Assembly: GCF_016859125.1 (NCBI RefSeq)
Contig: NZ_CP069338.1
Span: 1,612,001 to 1,676,000, forward strand
Source of the DNA: Archangium violaceum
Lineage (GTDB): Bacteria; Myxococcota; Myxococcia; Myxococcales; Myxococcaceae
Length of the DNA: 64,000 bases
Direction of reading: 5' to 3'
The notes below the pieces were generated by a model that worked only from the letters and a program-made list of their open reading frames with translations, did not search any database and had not been told where the DNA came from. Position numbers and translations under genes: made by a program. Positions 1 through 7,615 of this stretch are shown here, piece after piece; position 1 is the first letter of the stretch; each line of letters begins with the position of its first letter.

Positions 1-1051
1 AGGCGAAGTGCACGTTCTCGAACGCCACCTCGCCCCGCACGCCCGTGACCTCCTCGGCATCCGGAGCGTCACCGAGACGATCCTGGGCGTCGAGGATGGA
101 GAAGACCTGGTTGATCGCCACCGAGGCGGTCCGCAGGGTCTTGTACACGCCGCTCAGGCCCTGGACCGGACCGAAGAGGCCGCCGATGTAACCGAGGAAC
201 GCCACCAGGGTACCGGAGGTGATCTCCCCGCGAAGCACGAGCATGCCGCCAAAGCCAATCGACGCCACGCGCGCGACGAGCACGGTGATGCTCTGGCTGG
301 CGCCCACGGTCGCGTCGAAGGCGACGCCGCGGGTGACCACGGAATTGGCCTCGCGCACGTCGTGCAGGAAGCGCTGCTTCTCGCGCTCCTCCATGGCGAA
401 GCTCTTCACCGTCACGATGCCCGAGAGGACCTCGTTGAAGCGGGCGTAGATCTTCGTCCAGCGGTCCATGAGCGTCTGCTCCCGCTGGGTCTGCACGGGT
501 GCCGCCCTGCGGGCGATCAACACCGGGATGGGCGCGAATGACAGCGCGAGCAGCGCCAGACGCCAATCCAGCCGGAACATGATGATCACGGAGACGATGA
601 GGTAGGTCGCCGCCGGGATGACGTTGAAGGCCAGCTCGGTGATGGCGCCCACGAAGCCCTGCATGCCACGGTCGAGCTTCGTCATGATGGCGCCCACGCC
701 CTCCTCGCGGTGGAAGCTCAGCGGGAGCCGGTGGAGACGCGTGACCGTGGCCTCGTTGAGCGAGAAGTGCACGGCGATGCGCGTGCGCCAGGTGAGCCAG
801 TTGGAGGTGGCGCCGAGGACCTCACGCACCAGGCCGATGCCCACCAGGCCCGCCACGGCGATGAGCACCGCCTTCAAGGAGCCGTGCGAGCCGAGCTGAT
901 CGAAGACGTGCTTGAGCACCAGTGGTTCGATCGCACTCAAGCCCGCGGAGGTCAGGACGAGCAGGAGGATGATGGCGACCGTGCGCCGGTGCGGGCGGAG
1001 GAAACCCATCGCGCGCCACAGCGATCCACGAGAGACGAAAAGGGTCTGCAT
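1..1051 (-). CDS. ABC exporter, transmembrane half (MsbA-like), 3' end outside window
   Basis: Reading leftwards from ATG at 1051, about 350 codons are open to the window edge. The product begins with MQTLFVSRGSLWRAM and has membrane segments starting near residue 27 (TVAIILLLVLTSAGL) and near 60. Next comes a type-1 ABC exporter core with the coupling-helix-like stretch FHREEGVGAIMTKLDRGMQ and then ERFNEVLSGIV-like helices ending in a long helix before the ATPase domain. The nucleotide-binding domain should start just past the window (the visible end reads GEVAFENVHFA, a typical beta-strand entry). It is therefore a half-transporter with fused ATPase, acting in the inner membrane on an unknown lipid, peptide or drug. 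The ribosome site is weak (AGGTCGCGACC). Family assignment is firm, substrate unknown. Confidence 0.85.
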   Translation of the reverse strand, partial: MQTLFVSRGSLWRAMGFLRPHRRTVAIILLLVLTSAGLSAIEPLVLKHVFDQLGSHGSLKAVLIAVAGLVGIGLVREVLGATSNWLTWRTRIAVHFSLNEATVTRLHRLPLSFHREEGVGAIMTKLDRGMQGFVGAITELAFNVIPAATYLIVSVIIMFRLDWRLALLALSFAPIPVLIARRAAPVQTQREQTLMDRWTKIYARFNEVLSGIVTVKSFAMEEREKQRFLHDVREANSVVTRGVAFDATVGASQSITVLVARVASIGFGGMLVLRGEITSGTLVAFLGYIGGLFGPVQGLSGVYKTLRTASVAINQVFSILDAQDRLGDAPDAEEVTGVRGEVAFENVHFA

Positions 1052-1201
1052 GGTCGCGACCTGAACGCCCGCGACGTTTCTTCCCTTCCGTTCACGCGGG
1101 GTAGGAGCGGCACCGCATACGATCGTCAGGAGGGCATGCGCGCTAACGAGAGGCAGCCCGCCAGTACGTGAGCAAGCAGGCAAACGTGGGGGAAATACAC
1201 A

Positions 1202-2083
1202 ATGGCCACTCGTCTCGCTGGGGTGCACCCCTTCACCGCGTCGCCTCGTACGCCGAGCCATCAACTCGTGGCACTCGTCCTGACCCTAGCGGTAGCCATG
1301 ATCCTCGAAGGGTGCGCCACGGGCCCTCCGCGAGGGAGCCTGACGAGCGGCTACGGACTCCACTCACGAAGCGCTTCGTTGCGCCACGGCACCAACCCCT
1401 CGCAGCCAGTCGCCCCCCCTCGGACCTGGAGGTAGCTGGAGGTAGGAGGCGCGGGCGGTTTCCCCGAGCCAACGGCAGACGCCTTCCAGGTGGCACAGGA
1501 AGCGAGCGGTCTTGGGGAAGAGGCATGGCACCCGGTGGGCGCGGCGCTCGACCTGGAGCAGGCGCGCCAGCTTCTGGGCCGGTTGGCGAAGACGCCCCTG
1601 ACACAGGGGCGCTTCGCCCCGCGCCGGGTGCTGTCCTGGCTGCTGCGCGAGGTGCTCGAGGGCGGCGAGCGAGTGGAGTACGCCGATTTGAAGTGGCGTG
1701 CCGAGCGCTTCTGGCTCCTGGTGCTGGTACGACCGGACGGCTACCTGGTGGCGGCCCTCACCGGAACTCCCCTCGAGCGTATGGGCCCACCCGAGCTCGT
1801 GGAGGGCGAATGGAAGGTGGGCCGCCTCATGGTGGGCGACTTCTACTTCTCACGCGGTGGCGTCTTCTATCCGGTCAGCGAGGCCCTGCGACGCGCGGAC
1901 AGCCCACCCTTGGCCGAGTTGGGATTGGGGAGAGACCCACTCAACGCCGCACTCGACGGGGCCCAGGACGCCATCGGGGAGATGGCGGTGGCCCTGGCCC
2001 ACTCCATCCTCCACCCCATCCGCACCGCAGATGAAAATGAGGGCAACACAGACTTCACCGTCGTTACCTTGAGGACCGATTGA
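1202..2083 (+). pseudogene. degraded lipoprotein gene with a chimeric 3' end
   Basis: From ATG 1202 the product has a lipoprotein signal (VALVLTLAVAMILEGCATG, lipobox EGC). The frame is stopped by TAG at 1433-1435 inside a tandem repeat of ctggaggtag, then continues open in the same frame to TGA at 2081-2083. The downstream part (from GTG 1490, 197 residues) has coherent coding composition (LDLEQARQLLGRLAKT) but I do not recognise its family. The last residues DFTVVTLRTD match the C-terminus of the DUF2169 protein at 7616-8620 (DFTVITLRTD). The join is exactly at the end of a 40-bp direct repeat (2011-2050). I read this as an old lipoprotein gene broken by a nonsense codon and fused to the tail of a duplicated DUF2169 gene. 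A separate short protein starting at 1490 is possible. Confidence 0.55.
2011..2050 (+). repeat. 40-bp direct repeat, left copy, bounding effector copy 1
   Basis: This stretch matches 5824-5863 at 37 of 40 positions; the last 27 bases (2024-2050 and 5837-5863) are identical, with core gcagatgaaaatgagggc. Homology between copy 1 and copy 2 of the effector locus begins at the next base, 2051. No third copy was noticed in the window. Origin unknown: it could be the end of a mobile element, a recombination site or a target duplication. Confidence 0.85.
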
Positions 2084-2084
2084 G

Positions 2085-3161
2085 ATGAGTGCTGACGTGA
2101 AGTTGGTTGCCTCGGGAGCACGTGCGCCCGTAGGGACGACGGCCGAGAGCGTGGCAGCGGCCGTGCGTGCGGGCATCAGCCGCGTGCGGCGTCTCCAGGT
2201 GCCAGAGTTGGGGCGCCAGTCCGCTTCGTTCCTCGCGCGGGACGCCCTGCTGGACCCGGGAGAATGGAACGGTGCGGCGCGCATGGCGGCACTCGGGGCG
2301 GCGGCGTTGGCGGAGGTCCTCGGAAAGCTGGCGCCGGCACTGACGCAGTGGAACGCCGAAGTGCCGGTGCTGGTGGGGCTACCCGAGGAGCGCCCGGGAT
2401 GGAAGTCGGCGGATGCCGCGCGAGTTGTCGCCGCGCTCGCGGCCGTCGGAAATGTGCGCCTGCGGGTGGAGCCCCGACTGGCGGGCCACGCCTCGGCGCT
2501 GGAGGGATTGCAGGAGGCCGTGAGACGCGTGAGCCGCGCCGGAGGCTCGCCACTGGCGATAGTGGGGGGCGTCGACAGCTACCATGACGTCCAGACGCTG
2601 GCCTGGCTGCGCGAGCGCAACCAGTGGCTCGAGGAGGGGGCGCGTACGGGCTTCGCACCCGGCGAGGCCGCCGCCTTCGTGGCGGTGATGGCCTCGCCGG
2701 ATGCGCGCCGGTGGGGACTGGCGCCCCACGCCACGGTGCGCATCGCCACCACGGCCCGGGAGACGCGGCTCATCCATACCGATGACCTCAACCTGGGCGA
2801 GGGGTTGACGGCCGCCGTGGGTGAGGCGCTCGCGCCGCTGGGTGGCACGCAAGTGCAGGTGGAGAACATCCACGGTGACATCAACGGCGAGCGCTACCGC
2901 TCCGAGGAGTGGGGCTTCGTCGCGCTGCGGCTGGGGGCGGCGTTCCACGACGCCTCCGCCGTGCACACGCCCGTGAGCAGTTGCGGCGAGGTGGGTGCCG
3001 CCACGGGGGCGCTGAACCTGGTCCTGTGCGCGCAGGCATGGCGGCGTCGGTATGCTCGCGGTCCCCGTGCGCTGCTCTGGGGCAGCTCGGAAGCCGGGTT
3101 GAGAGCCGCTGCGTTGCTGGAGGAGCCGCTGTCCGGAAGTAGAGTCGGAGCAAGACAATGA
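2085..3161 (+). CDS. beta-ketoacyl-synthase-like protein of a T6SS effector locus (copy 1)
   Basis: The 358-residue product has a thiolase-fold layout. GGVDSYHD and GFAPGEAAAFVAVM resemble the middle of FabF-type ketosynthases. ENIHGDINGERYR corresponds to the first catalytic-histidine region, and PVSSCGEVGAATGALNLVL to the KxxxGH...AAG strand-turn. The usual catalytic cysteine (AC-S/A-G) is not seen; the equivalent position reads GHASALEGLQEAV. It is therefore probably a non-catalytic structural or adaptor protein. Such proteins accompany DUF2169 and DUF4150 in T6SS effector loci, where an adaptor or loading role is assumed. The start is one base after the upstream TGA. The stop overlaps the next start by four bases (ATGA), so the two are translationally coupled. 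It is about 95% identical to the copy at 8622-9707. Confidence 0.75.
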   Translation: MSADVKLVASGARAPVGTTAESVAAAVRAGISRVRRLQVPELGRQSASFLARDALLDPGEWNGAARMAALGAAALAEVLGKLAPALTQWNAEVPVLVGLPEERPGWKSADAARVVAALAAVGNVRLRVEPRLAGHASALEGLQEAVRRVSRAGGSPLAIVGGVDSYHDVQTLAWLRERNQWLEEGARTGFAPGEAAAFVAVMASPDARRWGLAPHATVRIATTARETRLIHTDDLNLGEGLTAAVGEALAPLGGTQVQVENIHGDINGERYRSEEWGFVALRLGAAFHDASAVHTPVSSCGEVGAATGALNLVLCAQAWRRRYARGPRALLWGSSEAGLRAAALLEEPLSGSRVGARQ

Positions 3162-4411
3162 CCAAGGTCACCGTCAATTTCCCGAAGACACCCGTCACCC
3201 AGGGCAGCTCGGGCGTCGCCGCGGCCACGCTGCCCAACGTCTGCAAGATGCCGGGCCCGCCGGCCCCTTTCGTGCCCACGCCCTTGCCGAATATCGGCAA
3301 GAGCGGCGACTCTCCCCAGGGCTACTCCAAGACGGTGACCATCGAGGGGAACCCCGTTGCCATCACCGACGCCAGCTTCGGCAGCCAGGGCGACATGGCC
3401 AGCAAGGGTACGGGGGGAGGTCTCATCTCCAGCAATACCCATGGCCCCACGAAGTTCCTTGGCCCCGGCTCGATGAACGTCAAAATCGAGGGCAAGAACG
3501 TGCAGTTGCTGGGCGACCCCATGCTCAACAACTGCGGCCCCTCGGGCAGCCCCGCCAATGCCGCCACGATGACGGGCATCATCCAGGCCTCCGGAGTCAT
3601 GGCGGTCATCTACGGTGACGACGCGCCGTGCGGACTCTGCGGGAAGACGCACCCGCTGGAAGCCGGCGAGGAGACGCAGACGGCGATAGCAACACTGCTT
3701 GAACGGCTGCAGAAGGCCATCGACGCCCAGAAGCAACAGATTCTCGAGTATGCCAATTCAAAGAGAGAGGAGAGAGATAAAGAGCGAAGGTTTGAAGAGC
3801 TAAACAGAAAGAACACGGACGAAAACAGAAGAAGCGGGAAAGGACCAAACCCTGCCGAGAGAGCAGAGCTGGCAAGACTGCCGGGCGAACTTTCAACTCT
3901 TTCGGGCAAAATCGCTGCCCTCGAAGACTTCTTCTGCAGAAACGCCGTGCTTCGATACAACAGAGACCGTAAATCCTACGTCAAGGGCTATATGGTTGGC
4001 GCCATGGTCTGTGTGTGTAAAGGCCAGAAGCTCGCGGCCTGCTCAGGCCAAGCGCCTCCCGGCTTCGTGGAAGTCGTAAGGTCAGTGGGCTTCGAGTGTG
4101 CAAGCCAGCCCGTCGACTCAGCGATTGAGAGAGAAGTCTGGGACTGTGCCGCCAAGCAGATCATGGAGAAGCACAGAGGACACAGCCCCAAACAACTTAT
4201 CGAGCGCCTATTCTACCCAGCGGTAGAAGGCTTTAAGCCCGACAGGGGACCCAAGATTAAATTCAGGGTTCGGAAAGAAGACCTGCACACCAAGAAACTC
4301 TCCGAACCAGAGGAGCACGAGCAGATATTCAAAAATGGCGAGAACGTCCCATCGTGTGCGGACTGCCAGGAGAAGCTTCCGGCAATGTACTGCAAAACAA
4401 ATTGCACCTGA
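3158..4411 (+). CDS. DUF4150 (PAAR-like) protein with C-terminal toxin, possible deaminase fold (copy 1)
   Basis: This 417-residue protein has two parts. Residues about 1-165 form a DUF4150/PAAR-like domain (MTKVTVNFPKTPVT, later MTGIIQASGVMAVIYGDD) that should cap the T6SS spike. After CGLCGKTHPLEAG comes a charged coiled-coil linker (about 180-250) and a variable C-terminal domain. That domain has GYMVGAMVCVC...LAACSG, then VWDCAAKQIMEKH, then VPSCADCQEKLPAMYC. This pattern recalls polymorphic-toxin deaminases ([HC]AE plus CxxC zinc ligands), but the catalytic glutamate position reads alanine, so activity is uncertain. Base composition drops from very GC-rich to much more AT-rich near 3740, at the domain boundary, suggesting an exchanged toxin tip. 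Its cognate immunity gene lies 15 bases downstream. Confidence 0.75.
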   Translation: MTKVTVNFPKTPVTQGSSGVAAATLPNVCKMPGPPAPFVPTPLPNIGKSGDSPQGYSKTVTIEGNPVAITDASFGSQGDMASKGTGGGLISSNTHGPTKFLGPGSMNVKIEGKNVQLLGDPMLNNCGPSGSPANAATMTGIIQASGVMAVIYGDDAPCGLCGKTHPLEAGEETQTAIATLLERLQKAIDAQKQQILEYANSKREERDKERRFEELNRKNTDENRRSGKGPNPAERAELARLPGELSTLSGKIAALEDFFCRNAVLRYNRDRKSYVKGYMVGAMVCVCKGQKLAACSGQAPPGFVEVVRSVGFECASQPVDSAIEREVWDCAAKQIMEKHRGHSPKQLIERLFYPAVEGFKPDRGPKIKFRVRKEDLHTKKLSEPEEHEQIFKNGENVPSCADCQEKLPAMYCKTNCT

Positions 4412-4426
4412 CTCGGGAGCCTAGAA

Positions 4427-5155
4427 ATGAGAGCATTCGTCGAATTCGTCGAAAAATACCGCCCCGGCTTCTCCAAGGAAATTGTCCCGGCGGATGAAAT
4501 CGACATCGCAATCCTGGAGAAAAAAGCGGGCCCCCTTCCAGGTGCATATCGTCGTTTCCTGGAGACCATGGGAGCGAGCATGGGTGAACTTGAACTCGCC
4601 GAGGCATCCTTCTCCATTGACGGAGCCCTCGATGTCTATAGCTCCAAGACATGGCTACAACATGGGCGATACATTCCTGTGGCTGGAGATAATGGGCCCT
4701 CCAGCTTCGATTGGTTCCTTGATCGTTCGAATCCTCATGGACCCGATGACTGCCTGGTGGTCCGAAGGGCACTGGAGAAGAACTACCCCCCGGAAGCCAG
4801 TTCTCCCAAGTACGTGGGGCTGGAGGAATTTCTCTACTACGAAGCCTTCAAGGAGCTTCGCCTGCCACAGTTGCCCTTCCGGCGGAAGTTCTCCTCACCG
4901 GAGGACGTCAAGGCTGCGGCCGAATACCGCTCGGATGCAATAACGAAGCTGGCGGAAGAGAGGGGCTTCATGCGCATTTCGCCCGTCGAGCACTGCGCGC
5001 TGTACGAGCGAGGAGACGCCGCGCTGCTACTCTACCGACACCCAACGCGGCCCACCTTCTCATTCATTCTGGGCTGCGAAGATTCGGCGGAGATGGAGCG
5101 ACTGGCCCGGGATTTCGAGGCGCGAACGGGACTGAAGGGCATCGTCACGAGGTAG
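4427..5155 (+). CDS. SMI1/KNR4 (SUKH) family immunity protein (copy 1)
   Basis: The 242-residue cytoplasmic protein has the SUKH hallmarks: AILEKKAGPLPGAYRRFLETMG near residues 28-50, then GRYIPVAGDNGPSSFDWFLD and DDCLVVRR. SUKH proteins bind and neutralise toxins of polymorphic-toxin systems, often nucleases or deaminases. Here the gene directly follows the DUF4150 toxin, so it should be that toxin's antidote. The first 85 or so residues differ from copy 2 at scattered sites (DVYSSKTWLQH against NVYSLSWMRG). The remainder, from base 4691 on, is identical. That leaves specificity, if it differs, in the N-terminal third. Confidence 0.85.
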   Translation: MRAFVEFVEKYRPGFSKEIVPADEIDIAILEKKAGPLPGAYRRFLETMGASMGELELAEASFSIDGALDVYSSKTWLQHGRYIPVAGDNGPSSFDWFLDRSNPHGPDDCLVVRRALEKNYPPEASSPKYVGLEEFLYYEAFKELRLPQLPFRRKFSSPEDVKAAAEYRSDAITKLAEERGFMRISPVEHCALYERGDAALLLYRHPTRPTFSFILGCEDSAEMERLARDFEARTGLKGIVTR

Positions 5156-5196
5156 GCGGAGCCGTGATGCTCTGACATGGGGCACAACACGGCGGA

Positions 5197-5409
5197 GTGG
5201 ACGCGCAGCTCGCGAGGGCCGCGGCAAGCAACTACTGCTCGGAGAGCCAGGCGCAGGCTGTGGGCGCGCTGGGCTGGCTCCTCATCCTTTCCAAGGAACC
5301 CATGACGGCGAGCAACCCCGAGCACGTGGCATTCACCGCACGTGTGCGCGAGCTGCTCGACCGGGCAGGACTCATCGAACGGCCGGAACCCGAGCCCGAG
5401 GGCTGGTGA
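5197..5409 (+). CDS. small hypothetical protein (copy 1)
   Basis: A possible 70-residue product from GTG 5197 (VDAQLARAAASNY...RPEPEPEGW) with coherent helical content and a Pro/Glu tail. It is duplicated base for base at 11737-11949. It lies between the immunity gene and the 3' end of the oppositely oriented Gfo/Idh gene, whose stop is 31 bases away. I do not recognise it, and there is no convincing ribosome site. It may be the remnant of another immunity or effector gene rather than a functional protein. Confidence 0.3.
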   Translation: MDAQLARAAASNYCSESQAQAVGALGWLLILSKEPMTASNPEHVAFTARVRELLDRAGLIERPEPEPEGW

Positions 5410-5440
5410 CACCCACAGGGGCTCGGGTCCGAACCCGGAC

Positions 5441-5869
5441 TCAGCCGTAGATGCGATCGAGCGCGCCCGCCACCTGGACGAGACGCTCGGACTCCGGATC
5501 GAAGCGGGCCCCATGGGCCAGGCGCGTGGCCCAGTCCACCGCGGCCCGGCCTCCCCATGCATCCGGCGGATCCGCGAGGCGCTCACGCCGGGTGCCCCAG
5601 AACAGGTCCGCCGTGAAGTCGTAGAACGAGCCGTTCACGTTGCGGAACGCGGCGCCGCCCTTCGTCGAGAAGGCCAGGTCGACCAGGTGGATGCCCAGGT
5701 CCATCACGCACCCGCCGCCCGCGAGCTTCGGATCATAGAACCATGCCTTGTCCGGGCCGTAGGCGTTGTGGAAGACCAGTCCGTCGAGCCCCAGCTCGAG
5801 CAGCGCGTCGAGCGGCCGGTGCGCAACCCCATACGAACCGCAGATGAAAATGAGGGCAACACACATCAT
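5441..5869 (-). pseudogene. Gfo/Idh oxidoreductase fragment with two internal deletions
   Basis: This is the truncated twin of the intact gene at 11981-12991. Relative to that gene it lacks its whole NAD-binding N-terminus, replaced by residues from the 40-bp repeat (MCVALIFICG...). It also lacks 82 codons between LGLDGLV and FHNAYGPDK, and 66 codons between LVDLAF and TKGGAAF. Both deletions (246 and 198 bp net) keep the frame, so 142 codons remain open. Without the Rossmann region it cannot be a working dehydrogenase. Retention of the frame may be chance. Confidence 0.85.
5824..5863 (+). repeat. 40-bp direct repeat, right copy, bounding effector copy 1
   Basis: Same orientation as 2011-2050, with three mismatches in the first 13 positions and identity over 5837-5863. 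Homology to the intact Gfo/Idh gene ends at 5814, nine bases before the repeat. Together the two repeats frame a 3.77-kb segment that contains the complete effector copy 1. Confidence 0.85.
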
Positions 5870-6115
5870 GCCATCGGCCTCCGACGCCGACGCTTGGTTT
5901 CAGTATTTCAGCCCGGTTGCACTTGGGTGTGGGCCATCATCTCCAGCATGCCTCATGCATCGCGAGTCAGCCCGGGCCTGTAGGGTTGCCCGGTAGAGAC
6001 ACGTTCAGCTGATTGACTCGCTGCACCCCATGGGGTAGTTCGGCTCCAGCAAGGGCCCCATCCACGTCGTCCATCCAGCGCCCTGTCATGACGTTTCGCA
6101 GAGGGGGGAGTTCCC
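5870..6115. other. stretch with no recognised gene
   Basis: Between the right 40-bp repeat and the TIGR02270 region I see no reading frame with convincing coding character and no RNA gene. The sequence has no counterpart in copy 2. It may be the residue of whatever brought the 40-bp repeats here. Confidence 0.5.
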
Positions 6116-6247
6116 ATGAATCACCTGTTGTCTTTGCACGCCTCCTCACCCGAGGTGGCGTTGGAGCCTCTTTGGGAGAGCCGCTTCGGGCGCATCATCG
6201 GAACGGACGGGAGAGTCTCGTCCTGCGTTGTGGCAAAGCCAGCCTGA
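6116..6247 (+). CDS. possible 43-residue peptide upstream of the TIGR02270 gene
   Basis: ATG 6116 is preceded by a good ribosome site (ggggggagttccc) and opens 43 codons (MNHLLSLHASSPEVALEP ... VVAKPA). It ends 36 bases before the TIGR02270 start. No family recognised. It could be the surviving start of a longer truncated gene or a leader peptide. Supported only by the ribosome site and plausible composition. Confidence 0.3.
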   Translation: MNHLLSLHASSPEVALEPLWESRFGRIIGTDGRVSSCVVAKPA

Positions 6248-6283
6248 CACTGCTGCGCAGCGGGCCAATCAGGGGGACGTGAC

Positions 6284-7582
6284 ATGGTATTGGTGGACGT
6301 GCTGGAGGAGCACCTGGACGAGGCGGCCTTCCGGTGGTTGCAGTGGGAAAGAGCCCTGGTGGCACCGGACTTCAGCCTGGTGGAAACCACGAGATTGGAG
6401 GAACTCCTCCTCGCGCACCTGGACGGGCTGGTGATTGGAGCGTCCACTGCGGCCGATGCCGTGCTACGCCCGGCCTTCGAAACAGAGGATGCCACACGTA
6501 TCTCCGCGGCAGCCCATGTGCTGCTGGCACTGGGCGAAGTGGACGAGGTGCTGCTGGTGCGGCTGCGTGGCGCCGAGCCCGAAGCCCGCGCCGCCATACG
6601 GCGGGCGCTGGAACTCAGCGAGGCACCCGGGCTGGGCGCGCGCCTGCTCGACCTGCTGAAGCAGGAGGACAGCTCCTTGCAGGCCGAGGTGTTGGAGACG
6701 TTGGCCTTCCGCCGGGAAGCGCCTCCCGAGGTGCTGGCGCCCTTCTTCACCCACGACGAGCCGCGGGCACGGGTGGCGGCCCTACGTGGCACATGGCCAC
6801 TGCCAGCAGACGCGGTGCACAGGCTGCTCCCCAGGTTGCTGGACTCCGCGCACCCTGGCATTCGCGCGGTGGCAATGGAGGCGGGAATGGCGTCTGGCGT
6901 GCGGCAAGCCTGGGAGGCATGTCGCTCCGCCGTGCGCTCCCGCCTCGCGCTCAGCCCCGAGGCACTGGTGCTCTTCGCCATGGGAGGCAGTGACACGGAC
7001 GTTCCATTGCTGCTGGCACTGCTGGACGCGGAGAAGCTTCGGCCTCACACCCTCTGGGCCCTGGGCTTCAGCGGCCGGGTGGCGGCGATGGAAGCGTGCC
7101 TGGAGTATCTGGCCGTGCCCGAGGCGGCGCAGCTGGCCGGGGAGGCCTTCTCGGCCATGACGGGATTGCGGCTGGAGGAGCCCTATTCTCTGCCCCCTGG
7201 AGAGAGACCCGAGGGAGCCTCACCACCTCCGGAGTCGCAGGAGTCCCTGGACGCGGACCTGGTGCCCAAACCCGAGGACGACCTGCCCTGGCCGAACGTG
7301 GCCGCCATCCGGGGTTGGTGGGACGTGGCGAAGAAGCGCTTCGTGAAGGGGACGCGCTACCTCCACGGCCAGCCATTCAACGGCAGCGTCCTGGTGGAGG
7401 CGCTGGAAACCAGTCCCATGCGCCGCCGCCACGTGCTCGCACGCGAGCTGGCCCTGCGAAGTCAAGGCATGCTGACGGTGCGCACGCGGGCCTTCACGCA
7501 TGTCCAACGCGCGGAGCTGGCCAGGGCCCGGACCGCCTGTGCCCGACTCCGTACCCAGTCCTTCGACAGCGGCCTGCGCTGA
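6284..7582 (+). CDS. TIGR02270 family HEAT-like protein, T6SS effector locus
   Basis: The 432-residue product starts VLVDVLEEHLDEAAFRWLQWE and contains LEELLLAHLDGLVIGA, the recognisable opening of TIGR02270 proteins. It continues with alpha-helical repeats (ARAAIRRALELSEAP, ARVAALRGTWPLP, GIRAVAMEAGMASG) like HEAT/PBS-lyase repeats. The C-terminal third (WPNVAAIRGWWDVAKKRFV, PMRRRHVLARELALRSQG) is typical of the family. Members occur in T6SS loci and are thought to act as scaffolds or chaperones for effector loading; no reaction is known. The start has a clear ribosome site (gggggacgtgac). It leads the set TIGR02270, DUF2169, KS-like, DUF4150 and SMI1. Copy 1 lacks this gene. Confidence 0.85.
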   Translation: MVLVDVLEEHLDEAAFRWLQWERALVAPDFSLVETTRLEELLLAHLDGLVIGASTAADAVLRPAFETEDATRISAAAHVLLALGEVDEVLLVRLRGAEPEARAAIRRALELSEAPGLGARLLDLLKQEDSSLQAEVLETLAFRREAPPEVLAPFFTHDEPRARVAALRGTWPLPADAVHRLLPRLLDSAHPGIRAVAMEAGMASGVRQAWEACRSAVRSRLALSPEALVLFAMGGSDTDVPLLLALLDAEKLRPHTLWALGFSGRVAAMEACLEYLAVPEAAQLAGEAFSAMTGLRLEEPYSLPPGERPEGASPPPESQESLDADLVPKPEDDLPWPNVAAIRGWWDVAKKRFVKGTRYLHGQPFNGSVLVEALETSPMRRRHVLARELALRSQGMLTVRTRAFTHVQRAELARARTACARLRTQSFDSGLR

Positions 7583-7615
7583 GGGACAGAAGCCCCCTCT
7601 CCTTTGTGAGAAACC

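Larger units (their letters stand above)
2051..5814 (+). repeat. effector locus copy 1 (duplicate of 8588-12798)
   Basis: It contains the last codons of a DUF2169 gene, the ketosynthase-like gene, the DUF4150 toxin gene, the SMI1 immunity gene, a small unknown reading frame and a 3' fragment of the Gfo/Idh gene. All are in the same order as at 8588-12798, about 6.54 kb away. Similarity is uneven. It is near-identical in the ketosynthase and DUF4150 core, clearly divergent in the toxin tip, and apparently 100% identical over 975 bp (4691-5665 against 11231-12205). The copy is bounded by 40-bp direct repeats. Confidence 0.93.

Noticed and set aside
5342-5983. Long plus-strand frame opposite the Gfo/Idh fragment
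   Set aside because: It is the antisense of the oxidoreductase (His/Arg-rich, no family features). The same holds for 11882-13150.
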